Source: an uncultured bacterium
Lineage (GTDB): Bacteria > Bacillota > Clostridia > Lachnospirales > Lachnospiraceae
DNA length: 14,887 nt
Direction: 5' to 3'
Assembly: GCA_947088515.1 (NCBI GenBank)
Contig: CAMUHA010000069.1
Location: 1 to 14,887, forward strand
Shown: positions 1-6,741 of the stretch, piece by piece
Layout: the number at the start of each line of letters is the position of its first letter
Numbering within the stretch: the stretch's first letter is position 1
The notes under the pieces: model-generated
Database searches by the model: none
Seen by the model: only the letters and a program-made list of their open reading frames with translations
What the model was told of the DNA's origin: nothing
Translations under genes and position numbers: made by a program

Positions 1-1
1 T

Positions 2-1237
2 GTCCAGGATACGCCGGGCGTGACCAGAGACCGGATCTATGCGGATGTGACTTGGCTGAATTTGGTCTTTACAATGATTGATACCGGCGGCATTGAGCCG
101 GAGAGCAAAGATATTATCTTGTCCCAGATGCGGGAGCAGGCCCAGATTGCCATAGACACAGCGGATGTAATAATTTTTATGGTAGATGTAAGGCAGGGAC
201 TTGTGGATGCAGATTCCAAGGTGGCAGACATGCTCCGGCGTTCCCATAAGCCTGTGGTGCTTGTGGTCAATAAAGTGGACAGTTTTGAAAAGCTTTTGGC
301 CGATACCTATGAATTTTATAATCTTGGTATTGGAGAACCCCATCCGATTTCTGCCTCCAATAAGCTGGGTCTTGGAGATATGCTGGAAGAAGTCACCGGT
401 TATTTTGGGGAAGAAGGGGAAGACGAAGAGGAAGACGATAAAACAAGAGTTGCCATTGTGGGGAAACCCAATGTTGGCAAGTCCTCTTTGATTAATAAGC
501 TGGTTGGCGAAAATAGGCTGATTGTCTCTGAAATTGCGGGGACTACCAGGGACGCGGTGGATACACCAGTTACCCATAATGGAAAAGAATATATTTTTAT
601 TGACACGGCGGGCCTTAGGCGTAAAAATAAGATTAAAGAAGAACTGGAAAAATATATGATTGTCCGTACGGTCAGCGCGGTGGAGCGGGCGGATATCGTT
701 ATTTTGATGATTGATGCAGTGGAGGGGGTTACGGAACAGGACGCAAAGATAGCCGGAATTGCCCATGAGAGAGGAAAGGCGGTTATTATTGCAGTAAATA
801 AATGGGATGCTATTGAAAAGGATAACAAGACTGTAAATAAGTATACCGCAAAAGTCAGGGAGATTTTATCTTTTATGCCATATGCGGAGATTACCTTTAT
901 TTCTGCGGTTACAGGACAGCGTCTCATGAAATTATACGATTTGATAGATACGGTCAGTGAAAACCATTCTATGCGGATTTCCACTGGTGTTCTCAATGAA
1001 ATTATGAGTGAGGCAGTGGCTCTCCAGCAGCCGCCTTCTGATAAGGGGAAGCGCCTGCGTCTGTACTATATTACCCAGGTAGGGGTAAAGCCGCCGACGT
1101 TTGTTATTTTTGTCAATGACAAAGAGCTTATGCACTTTTCCTATACCAGATATATTGAAAACAAAATCAGAGAGGCTTTTGGCTTTCGGGGAACACCAAT
1201 GAAGTTTTATATAAGGGAGAGAGGGGAGAAGAAATAA
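2..1237 (+). CDS. der: Ribosome-assembly GTPase Der (EngA), 5' end missing
   Basis: Der is a cytoplasmic double GTPase needed for assembly of the 50S ribosomal subunit. The reading frame is already open at base 2, so the true start lies upstream. About 35 residues are missing, including the first P-loop. Visible in order: G2 of the first GTPase domain (PGVTRDR), G3 (DTGG), G4 (NKVD) and G5 (SAS); an acidic linker rich in Glu/Asp; then a complete second GTPase domain with P-loop GKPNVGKSS, GTTRD, DTAGLR, NKWD and ISA. The last 90 or so residues form the KH-like RNA-binding domain ending in RGTPMKFYIRERG, typical of Der. The GTG at 20 is internal to a conserved motif and is not the start. plsY begins one base after the stop, so the two are probably co-transcribed. 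Identification is secure; only the 5' boundary is unknown. Confidence 0.97.
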   Translation, partial: VQDTPGVTRDRIYADVTWLNLVFTMIDTGGIEPESKDIILSQMREQAQIAIDTADVIIFMVDVRQGLVDADSKVADMLRRSHKPVVLVVNKVDSFEKLLADTYEFYNLGIGEPHPISASNKLGLGDMLEEVTGYFGEEGEDEEEDDKTRVAIVGKPNVGKSSLINKLVGENRLIVSEIAGTTRDAVDTPVTHNGKEYIFIDTAGLRRKNKIKEELEKYMIVRTVSAVERADIVILMIDAVEGVTEQDAKIAGIAHERGKAVIIAVNKWDAIEKDNKTVNKYTAKVREILSFMPYAEITFISAVTGQRLMKLYDLIDTVSENHSMRISTGVLNEIMSEAVALQQPPSDKGKRLRLYYITQVGVKPPTFVIFVNDKELMHFSYTRYIENKIREAFGFRGTPMKFYIRERGEKK

Positions 1238-1238
1238 C

Positions 1239-1886
1239 GTGGAACGATTAATTTGTATTGTGATTGGTTATGGTTTTGGCTTATTTCAGACAGCCTTTAT
1301 TTATGGAAAGCTTCATGGAATTGATATCAGGCAGCATGGAAGCGGAAACGCAGGCACCACTAATACCCTGCGTGTCCTTGGCACCAAAGCGGGACTGATT
1401 GTTCTTGCGGGAGATATTATTAAGTGTATTCTGGCAATTGTAATCACCAGAATGCTTTTTGGCGCTTCACACCCGGAGGAAGTTTATCTGCTAAAACTTT
1501 ACGCGGCTGCAGGAGCCATTTTAGGGCATAATTTTCCTTTTTATCTGAATTTTAAAGGGGGGAAGGGTATTGCAGCCACAGCAGGACTGATTTTATCCTT
1601 TCATCCGGCTTTTCTTGCTGTAGGTGTAATTATATTCTTTGGGATTTTTTTTACAACCCATTATGTCTCCTTAGGCTCACTTCTTGTCTATGCGGGACTT
1701 ATGATTGAAATGGTGATAGCAGGACAGATGGGGATGTTTGCGGCTCCCCAGAACGTTTTAAACGAAATGTATGTGATTACGGCGCTTTTGACAATTCTTG
1801 CCTATTATAAACACCGGGAAAACATTGCCCGCCTGTTTAAGGGAGAAGAGAGAAAGACGTACCTGACAAAGAAAAATAAACAGTAA
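1239..1886 (+). CDS. plsY: Acyl-phosphate:glycerol-3-phosphate acyltransferase PlsY
   Basis: PlsY is an integral membrane enzyme that moves an acyl group from acyl-phosphate to sn-glycerol 3-phosphate, giving lysophosphatidate, the first committed step of phospholipid synthesis in most Gram-positive bacteria. The 215-residue product has the usual family length and several hydrophobic segments. Three conserved cytoplasmic motifs are visible: SGNAGTTNTLRVLG (residues 35-48), GHNFPFYLNFKGGKGIA (96-112) and HRENIARLFKGEE (192-204). The start is GTG, chosen because the GG-rich site GAGGGG lies about 12 bases upstream and the N-terminus then aligns with the family's first membrane helix. The gene follows der by one base and precedes gpsA, whose product makes the acyl acceptor, so the pair is a metabolic unit. 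Confidence 0.97.
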   Translation: MERLICIVIGYGFGLFQTAFIYGKLHGIDIRQHGSGNAGTTNTLRVLGTKAGLIVLAGDIIKCILAIVITRMLFGASHPEEVYLLKLYAAAGAILGHNFPFYLNFKGGKGIAATAGLILSFHPAFLAVGVIIFFGIFFTTHYVSLGSLLVYAGLMIEMVIAGQMGMFAAPQNVLNEMYVITALLTILAYYKHRENIARLFKGEERKTYLTKKNKQ

Positions 1887-1980
1887 AGCTTAATGGAACT
1901 TAAAAACAGCAGCTGCGCCGGGCAGTATAGCACAGCTGTGACACTGAAAGGTAATTCTGGAACATAAAATAGGAGGATTT
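1887..1980 (+). other. plsY-gpsA intergenic gap with two CAGCTG-centred palindromes
   Basis: This 94-base gap holds the gpsA ribosome site AGGAGG (1971-1976). It also holds two short perfect palindromes sharing the core CAGCTG: GCAGCTGC (1909-1916) and CACAGCTGTG (1931-1940), with centres 23 bases apart. I see no convincing promoter or terminator, so gpsA is probably read from the der-plsY transcript. Confidence 0.4.
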
Positions 1981-3018
1981 ATGGCAAAAATCGGGATAAT
2001 CGGAGCAGGCGGATGGGGATGTGCCCTTGCATGGCTTCTTCGCAACAATGGAAATCAGGTTACTGTGTGGTCAGCGTTAAAAGATGAAATTCATATGTTG
2101 AAAGAATGTCATGAGCAGAAGGATAAGCTGCCAGGCGTGATTTTACAGGAGGATATGGAATTTACGGCAAGTCTGGCAGAGGCAATTTTAAACAAGGATG
2201 TACTTGTAATGGCAGTGGCCTCCCCATATATCAGGAGCATAGCGGCAAGGGTTTCCCATTATGTAAAAAAGGGGCAGAAAATTGTCAATGTTTCAAAGGG
2301 AATTGAGGAATCGACTCTTATGACCTTATCCCAGGCAATTGAGCAGGAAATACCCCAGGCAGATGTAGCAGTGCTTTCCGGCCCTTCCCATGCGGAAGAG
2401 GTGGGCAAAGGCATACCTACAACTATTGTGGTAGGTTCGAAAAACAAGGAGACAGCCGAATATCTGCAAACCCTTTTTATGAGTAATGTATTCCGTGTGT
2501 ATACCAGTTCTGATGTGAATGGAATTGAGCTTGGCGCTGCTCTCAAAAACGTGGTGGCATTGGCAGCAGGCATGGCAGATGGCCTGGGGTATGGAGATAA
2601 CACAAAGGCGGCGTTAATAACCAGAGGGATTGCAGAGATTGCAAGGCTTGGCATCAGTATGGGGGGCAGAATTGAAACCTTTTACGGACTGACAGGAATT
2701 GGCGATTTAATTGTTACCTGTGCTTCTATGCACTCCAGAAACCGCCGGGCAGGGATTCTGATTGGAAAGGGCGCTACAATGGAGGAGGCCATGGAAGAGG
2801 TGAAAATGGTGGTAGAGGGTGTATATTCTGCAAAGGCCGGATACGCCCTGGCCCAAAAGTATGACGTGAATATGCCAATTATTGAACAGGTTAACAAGAT
2901 TTTGTTTGAGGGAAAACCTGCAGCTGATGCAGTAAGTGAGTTGATGCTCCGTGATAAAAAAGTGGAAAATATTGATTTACGTCAGTTATACCAAAATAGT
3001 GTGGAGATTCCCTGGTAA
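1981..3018 (+). CDS. gpsA: NAD(P)-dependent glycerol-3-phosphate dehydrogenase GpsA
   Basis: GpsA reduces dihydroxyacetone phosphate to sn-glycerol 3-phosphate in the cytoplasm, supplying PlsY and the later steps of phospholipid synthesis. The 345-residue protein begins with the dinucleotide-binding loop GAGGWG (residues 8-13). It carries VSKGIE (K106), SGPSHAEEV (133-141) and ALKNVVALAAGMADGL, where K189 is the expected catalytic lysine. It continues with LTGIGDL (D242) and SRNRRAG (252-258), which bind substrate and cofactor. Length and motif order match the family. AGGAGG at 1971-1976, four bases before the ATG, fixes the start. It lies 94 bases after plsY. No terminator is evident downstream before the next gene. 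Confidence 0.98.
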   Translation: MAKIGIIGAGGWGCALAWLLRNNGNQVTVWSALKDEIHMLKECHEQKDKLPGVILQEDMEFTASLAEAILNKDVLVMAVASPYIRSIAARVSHYVKKGQKIVNVSKGIEESTLMTLSQAIEQEIPQADVAVLSGPSHAEEVGKGIPTTIVVGSKNKETAEYLQTLFMSNVFRVYTSSDVNGIELGAALKNVVALAAGMADGLGYGDNTKAALITRGIAEIARLGISMGGRIETFYGLTGIGDLIVTCASMHSRNRRAGILIGKGATMEEAMEEVKMVVEGVYSAKAGYALAQKYDVNMPIIEQVNKILFEGKPAADAVSELMLRDKKVENIDLRQLYQNSVEIPW

Positions 3019-3153
3019 GGCAGATGGGGGATGTTGGAACGGCCCAAAAAAGGAAGAAGAAAATAAAATTCAGAAGGCATTAACAGGAGAGTGTATGGGG
3101 AAAGGCAGCAGAAATGTGACGAGGAAAGATACACTGGAAGGTTGTGCGGAAAT

Positions 3154-3157
3154 GAGG
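3154..3157 (+). promoter_or_regulatory. Ribosome binding site deciding the MoxR start
   Basis: GAGG ends five bases before the ATG at 3163. An in-frame GTG at 3091 would add 24 residues unlike the family (including two cysteines), and its AGGAGA abuts the start codon with no spacing. The ATG at 3163 is therefore preferred. Confidence 0.55.
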
Positions 3158-3162
3158 TTAGG

Positions 3163-3978
3163 ATGAACGGACTACAATTTAACAGTACACAGGAATATGT
3201 GGCATCAGAACAGTTAATGGCAGGAGTTAATGTGGCAATAGCGTTGCAAAAGCCCTTATTGATTAAGGGAGAACCGGGAACAGGCAAAACCATGCTTGCA
3301 GAGGCGGTTGCCAAGTCTCTTGGAAAAAAGCTGATTATCTGGAATATCAAGTCCACTACCAAAGCACAGGATGGTCTTTATATGTATGATACCATCCAAA
3401 GGCTTTATGATGGGCAATTTGGGGAAGAAGGAGTGGATGATATTGCCCATTATATAAAACTTGGAAAATTGGGGGAGGCTTTTGACTCTGAAGAGCAGGT
3501 AGTTCTTTTGATAGATGAGATTGACAAAGCAGATTTGGAGTTCCCAAACGACCTTTTGTGGGAGCTGGACCAAATGGAATTTTATATCCATGAGACAAAA
3601 AGAACGGTAAAGGCAAAGCAGCGACCCATTGTAATCATTACATCCAATGCGGAAAAGGAGCTTCCTGACGCCTTTTTGCGTCGGTGCATATTTCATTATA
3701 TTGATTTCCCGGATGAGGCATTGATGGAGGAAATTGTCAGAACACATTACCCAAATGTGGAAGATAAGCTGCTTAAAAATGCCATGGATGTATTTTATGG
3801 AATACGCGCTCTTAGGGATATCCGCAAAAAGCCCAGCACCTCTGAACTGATTGACTGGATTAATGCCCTGCAGATTGGGGGCATCAGTGCAGATGAAATC
3901 AGGGCAAAGCTTCCTTTTGTAGGGGTAGTGGTTAAAAAGGACGAGGATTTAGAGACGGTAAGGCAGAAACTGGATTAA
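3163..3978 (+). CDS. MoxR-type AAA+ ATPase paired with a VWA protein
   Basis: This is a cytoplasmic AAA+ ATPase of the MoxR group (COG0714), 271 residues from the chosen start. Visible motifs are Walker A GEPGTGKT (36-43), Walker B VVLLIDEI (113-120), sensor 1 IVIITSN (156-162) and the arginine pair in FLRRC (171-175), followed by a small helical lid. MoxR ATPases usually act as chaperone-like remodellers with a partner carrying a von Willebrand A domain, and the next gene encodes exactly such a protein 43 bases downstream. The client of this pair is unknown to me. In carbon monoxide dehydrogenase clusters related ATPases (CoxD) mature the metal centre, but no such enzyme is encoded here. The 144 bases before the gene show no clear promoter or terminator, so it may be read from gpsA. 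Confidence 0.88.
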   Translation: MNGLQFNSTQEYVASEQLMAGVNVAIALQKPLLIKGEPGTGKTMLAEAVAKSLGKKLIIWNIKSTTKAQDGLYMYDTIQRLYDGQFGEEGVDDIAHYIKLGKLGEAFDSEEQVVLLIDEIDKADLEFPNDLLWELDQMEFYIHETKRTVKAKQRPIVIITSNAEKELPDAFLRRCIFHYIDFPDEALMEEIVRTHYPNVEDKLLKNAMDVFYGIRALRDIRKKPSTSELIDWINALQIGGISADEIRAKLPFVGVVVKKDEDLETVRQKLD

Positions 3979-4021
3979 AGCCTGACGTGCACTGACAGGG
4001 CATGTCAAATGGGGGTGCTGC

Positions 4022-5227
4022 ATGTTTTCAAATTTTTTTTATACCTGTAAAGCCAAAGGCTTAAAAATTACCTTAAGTGAGTGGCTTACTTTGCAGGAAG
4101 CGCTGGATAAAGGACTTAGTGGAAGCAGCCTGACACAGTTTTATTATCTTGCAAGAATGATTCTTGTTAAGAGCGAAACGGATTTTGACAAATTTGATTT
4201 AGCCTTTGAAGAAACATTTAAGGGCATCCAGTCGGAAAATGAAATTTCCAAGAATATGATGAAATGGCTGGATAAGTCGGAATTAATTGATATGGTGGAT
4301 GAGGAAGAACGGTACCGGATGAATGAACAGGATGGCATCCAGTTTATTGATAAGGATGAGGTAGAGAGCAAGTTTAAGGAACGTCTCCGGGACCAGGACA
4401 GTGAACATAATGGCGGCAGTTTTTGGATTGGCAGTATGGGAAAGACTGCTTTTGGTAATATGGGCGGCTTTATGGGCGGCATCAGAGTAGGGGGGAAAAC
4501 TGGCTACCAAAGTGCATTTCAGGTAGTAGGCGCCCGCAAGTACAGAGACTTCAGAGATGACCGGATGCTGGATAACAGGCAGTTCCAGCTTGCCTTCCGG
4601 AAATTGCGGCAGTTTTCTACAAAGCTGGATATTCCAAAGACGGAACTGGATATAGATGGAACCATAGACAAAACCTGCAACAATGGGGGATATCTTCAGA
4701 TTGTCATGGATAAACCGCGGAAAAATTCAGTGAAGCTTCTTTTACTGATGGATTCTGGTGGCACTATGATTCCCTTTAGCTCCCTTTTAAATGAACTATT
4801 CCAGGCAGTACACAAATCAAACCATTATAAGGATGTGAAAACTTATTATTTCCATAATTGTATTTATTCCAAGCTATATAAGACGCCGGAGTGTGAAAAT
4901 GGGGACTGGATTGATACTGAGTGGATGTTCCGCAATCTTGACAGTGATTATAAAGTAATTGTAGTAGGAGATGCTGCAATGGCGCCGGAGGAGCTTTATT
5001 CTGCCACCGGCAATTACAGAGGGCCCAATGGCGGGCTGTCAGGCTGGGACTGGCTGCAGCTTTTAAAACGCCATTATAAGAAGGTGGTCTGGCTTAATCC
5101 CAAAATGGCGCCGGGACATGCGCCATGGAGAGAGGCTGAAACCGCTATCAAGAGTCTGTTTCCCATGTATAAGCTTACAGTAGACGGACTTAACCAGGCT
5201 ATGGTGAAGCTGATGCTGAATAAATAG
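4022..5227 (+). CDS. VWA-domain protein, CoxE-like / COG3825 type
   Basis: This cytoplasmic protein of 401 residues has no signal peptide or membrane segment. The N-terminal half has the family's opening pattern (FFYTCKAKGLKITLSEWL, then FYYLARMILVK and DFDKFDLAF). An acidic helical stretch and a Gly/Met-rich linker (about 131-160) follow. Then comes a conserved block around KYRDFRDDRMLDNRQ, and a C-terminal von Willebrand A domain from about 235. The metal-site loop is DSGGT (244-248) rather than the classical DxSxS, although aspartate D317 in VVGDAAM is present. HNCIYSKLY (278-286) and VVWLNP (355-360) also fit the family as I recall it. It is the expected partner of the MoxR ATPase just upstream; the biochemical role is unknown. 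The start follows GGGGGTG (4011-4017), a somewhat atypical ribosome site. Confidence 0.85.
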   Translation: MFSNFFYTCKAKGLKITLSEWLTLQEALDKGLSGSSLTQFYYLARMILVKSETDFDKFDLAFEETFKGIQSENEISKNMMKWLDKSELIDMVDEEERYRMNEQDGIQFIDKDEVESKFKERLRDQDSEHNGGSFWIGSMGKTAFGNMGGFMGGIRVGGKTGYQSAFQVVGARKYRDFRDDRMLDNRQFQLAFRKLRQFSTKLDIPKTELDIDGTIDKTCNNGGYLQIVMDKPRKNSVKLLLLMDSGGTMIPFSSLLNELFQAVHKSNHYKDVKTYYFHNCIYSKLYKTPECENGDWIDTEWMFRNLDSDYKVIVVGDAAMAPEELYSATGNYRGPNGGLSGWDWLQLLKRHYKKVVWLNPKMAPGHAPWREAETAIKSLFPMYKLTVDGLNQAMVKLMLNK

Positions 5228-5278
5228 ATTTGGTGGGGACAGCAGAAAAATTTTCCGAAAAAGTTTTCAAAATAAATG

Positions 5279-5305
5279 TTGAACTTTAAAAGAATTTGTT
5301 ATAAA
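5279..5305 (+). promoter_or_regulatory. Candidate sigma-A promoter with extended -10
   Basis: TTGAAC (5279-5284) and TATAAA (5300-5305) are separated by 15 bases, shorter than ideal. The -10 box is preceded by TG plus one base (5297-5299), the extended -10 element that tolerates a weak or badly spaced -35. It would drive the importer operon. Confidence 0.5.
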
Positions 5306-5329
5306 CTCAAAAAGTAAATATTTTAACTG

Positions 5330-5366
5330 GCAGAAAGGCAAAATCAGAAATGTTTTGCCTTTTTGC
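5330..5366 (+). terminator. Stem-loop in the importer leader, terminator or attenuator-like
   Basis: GCAGAAAGGCAAAA (5330-5343) pairs with TTTTGCCTTTTTGC (5353-5366) over 14 base pairs, one of them G-U, with a nine-base loop. The inner ten pairs are perfect and the 3' arm contains five T in a row, so it could end transcripts from the VWA gene. It also lies downstream of the candidate promoter and 14 bases before the ribosome site, so it could attenuate or stabilise the importer mRNA. Confidence 0.5.
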
Positions 5367-5391
5367 GTAAAAAATTTCAAGGAGGAGAAAT

Positions 5392-6659
5392 ATGAAAAAA
5401 TTACTAAGCATGCTGGTTGTATCCGCTATGGTGGTTTCACTGTGTGCCTGCGGAGGAAAATCAGAAGACGGCGCAGGAAGCGAAGGCCAGGTGGCAGAAA
5501 GCACAGACAACAAGGAGAGTGATGCAGAAGGAGAGGCAGAAGATGCCGGAGCTGGGGAAAGCGCTGGTGAAGCAGAAGATAATGCCGAAGCTGATAAGGA
5601 GGAGAGCGCCGGCGCTGCTGGCGTTATGCCTGCCATTGCAAAAGAAGATATTAAAATAGGTGTTATTCATATTACCGACCCGGCAGAGGGCAGCGGATAT
5701 ACTTATACACATGACCTTGGCATTCAGGGGATGCAGAAAAATCTTGGACTGGACGACTCCCAGATTGTCCGTAAGAACAATGTGAATGATACGGATGCAA
5801 CAGCAATTGAAAATGCCATCAGAGAATGTGTGGAAGATGGATGTAATGTTGTTTTTGCAACAAGCTGGGGATTTATGGATACCTGTGAAGCTCTTGCGGA
5901 TGAGTTTCCTGAAGTTATCTTTTCCCATGGGACAGGCTATAAATCAAATGGTGTAAACTTTAACAATTACTTTGGAAGAATTTATCAGGCAAGATATTTG
6001 GCAGGCGTTGCAGCAGGTCTTAAAACACAGAGCAATAAGTTAGGGTTTGTAGCGGCAATGGGCCAGGAAAATTCAGAGGTTACAGGCGGAATCAATGCTT
6101 TTGCAATGGGAGCTTACTCTGTAAATCCGGACTGTGAAGTGTATGTAAAGGTGACAAACAGCTGGTTTGACCCTGAAGGGGAAACCCAGGCGGCACAGGC
6201 GCTTGTGGACCTTGGATGTGACGTGATTGCACAGCATTGCGACACGCCAAATCCCCAGACAGTAGCAGAGCAAATGGCGTATGGGGCGTAGGATATAATT
6301 CTGATATGTCTAAGGACGCGCCTGGAGCAGTTCTTACATCCGTTATGTGGGATTGGTCTGTATATTATACCCAGGCAGTGCAGTCTGTGATTGACGGAAC
6401 CTGGAGCGGGGAAAACTATTTTGGCGGAATGGCTGATGGACTTGTGGATATTGCACCTCTTTCAGACCTTTGCGCAGAAGGAACACAGGAAGCGGTTGAG
6501 GCTGCAAGAAACCAGATTGTGAAGGATGGTTTTAATGTATTTGACGGTGTGATTGAGACAAACGACGGCAGCACAGTGGGAGCGGAAGGCTCTACTTTAA
6601 GTGATGCAGATATTACAGGAAATATGAACTGGTATTTTAAAAACGTAGTAGTAAAATAA
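5392..6659 (+). pseudogene. BMP-family nucleoside-binding lipoprotein, frameshifted
   Basis: This encodes the substrate-binding lipoprotein of the adjacent importer, in the BMP/PnrA family that binds nucleosides outside the membrane. The lipoprotein signal is MKKLLSMLVVSAMVVSLCAC, with Cys20 as the expected lipid-modified residue. A Gly/Glu/Ala/Asp-rich linker runs to about residue 80, and the periplasmic-binding fold starts at DIKIGVIHITDP. The first frame stops at 6291 after 299 residues. The family sequence continues without loss in the frame one base back: NGVWGVGYNSDMSKDAPGA onward, to the stop at 6659. Restoring one A in the AAA at 6272-6274 would give a 422-residue protein with an unbroken AEQ-NGVWGVGY junction. 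The downstream part has no start codon with a ribosome site. It may be a real recent mutation or a sequencing error; the rest looks well preserved. Confidence 0.9.
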
Positions 6660-6675
6660 TGCAGCAGAGTTTCAT

Positions 6676-6706
6676 ATGGGCGGCCAACTTAAGTTTGACC
6701 GCCCAT
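6676..6706 (+). terminator. Strong hairpin between lipoprotein and ATPase genes
   Basis: ATGGGCGG (6676-6683) pairs perfectly with CCGCCCAT (6699-6706). Inside lies the 10-base palindrome AACTTAAGTT (6686-6695), which extends the stem after a small asymmetric internal loop. Four T and then AA follow. It starts 16 bases after the lipoprotein stop. It fits a leaky terminator or mRNA-stabilising hairpin that gives more binding protein than transporter. Confidence 0.65.
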
Positions 6707-6731
6707 TTTAACTAATGTTGTTTGCAGGAAG

Positions 6732-6737
6732 AGGAGG
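6732..6737 (+). promoter_or_regulatory. Ribosome binding site deciding the ATPase start
   Basis: AGGAGG ends four bases before the ATG at 6742. An in-frame ATG at 6715 has no ribosome site and its nine extra codons run through the AGGAGG itself, so 6742 is the start. Confidence 0.8.
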
Positions 6738-6741
6738 AGAG

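Larger units (their letters stand above)
5228..5391 (+). other. Leader region of the nucleoside importer operon
   Basis: This AT-rich 164-base stretch separates the VWA gene from the lipoprotein gene. It contains a candidate promoter, a stem-loop and a strong ribosome site GGAGGAG (5381-5387). I looked for the conserved core of purine riboswitches, which often control nucleoside transporters in Firmicutes, and did not find it. The predicted transcript leader before the hairpin is too short for such an aptamer. Confidence 0.6.

Noticed and set aside
400..996. 198-residue reverse-strand open frame inside der
   Set aside because: It is antisense to the highly conserved GTPase 2 domain and has a low-complexity Ser/Ile/Leu composition typical of a shadow frame.
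3034..3069. Promoter before the MoxR gene (TTGGAA and TAAAAT)
   Set aside because: The boxes are 24 bases apart, too far for sigma-A.
2951..3166. Small 71-residue forward frame across the gpsA end
   Set aside because: It overlaps the gpsA 3' end in another frame, shows no recognisable domain and has no ribosome site.
3627..3650. Inverted repeat TGTAAT-C-ATTACA inside the MoxR gene
   Set aside because: It falls on conserved sensor 1 codons (IVIITSN), AT-rich with a one-base centre; coding constraint explains it.
5228..5391. Purine riboswitch before the nucleoside importer
   Set aside because: The conserved GATATGG and TTTCTACC core segments are absent, and the leader between the candidate start and the hairpin is only about 20 bases.
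5605..5616. 12-base palindrome AGCGCCGGCGCT in the lipoprotein linker
   Set aside because: It lies in a repetitive Ala/Gly/Glu-coding linker where GC-rich palindromes arise easily, and nothing suggests a site.
6237..6659. Separate small gene for the C-terminal half of the lipoprotein
   Set aside because: The only upstream start in that frame is a TTG without a ribosome site, and the protein is the direct continuation of the upstream frame.
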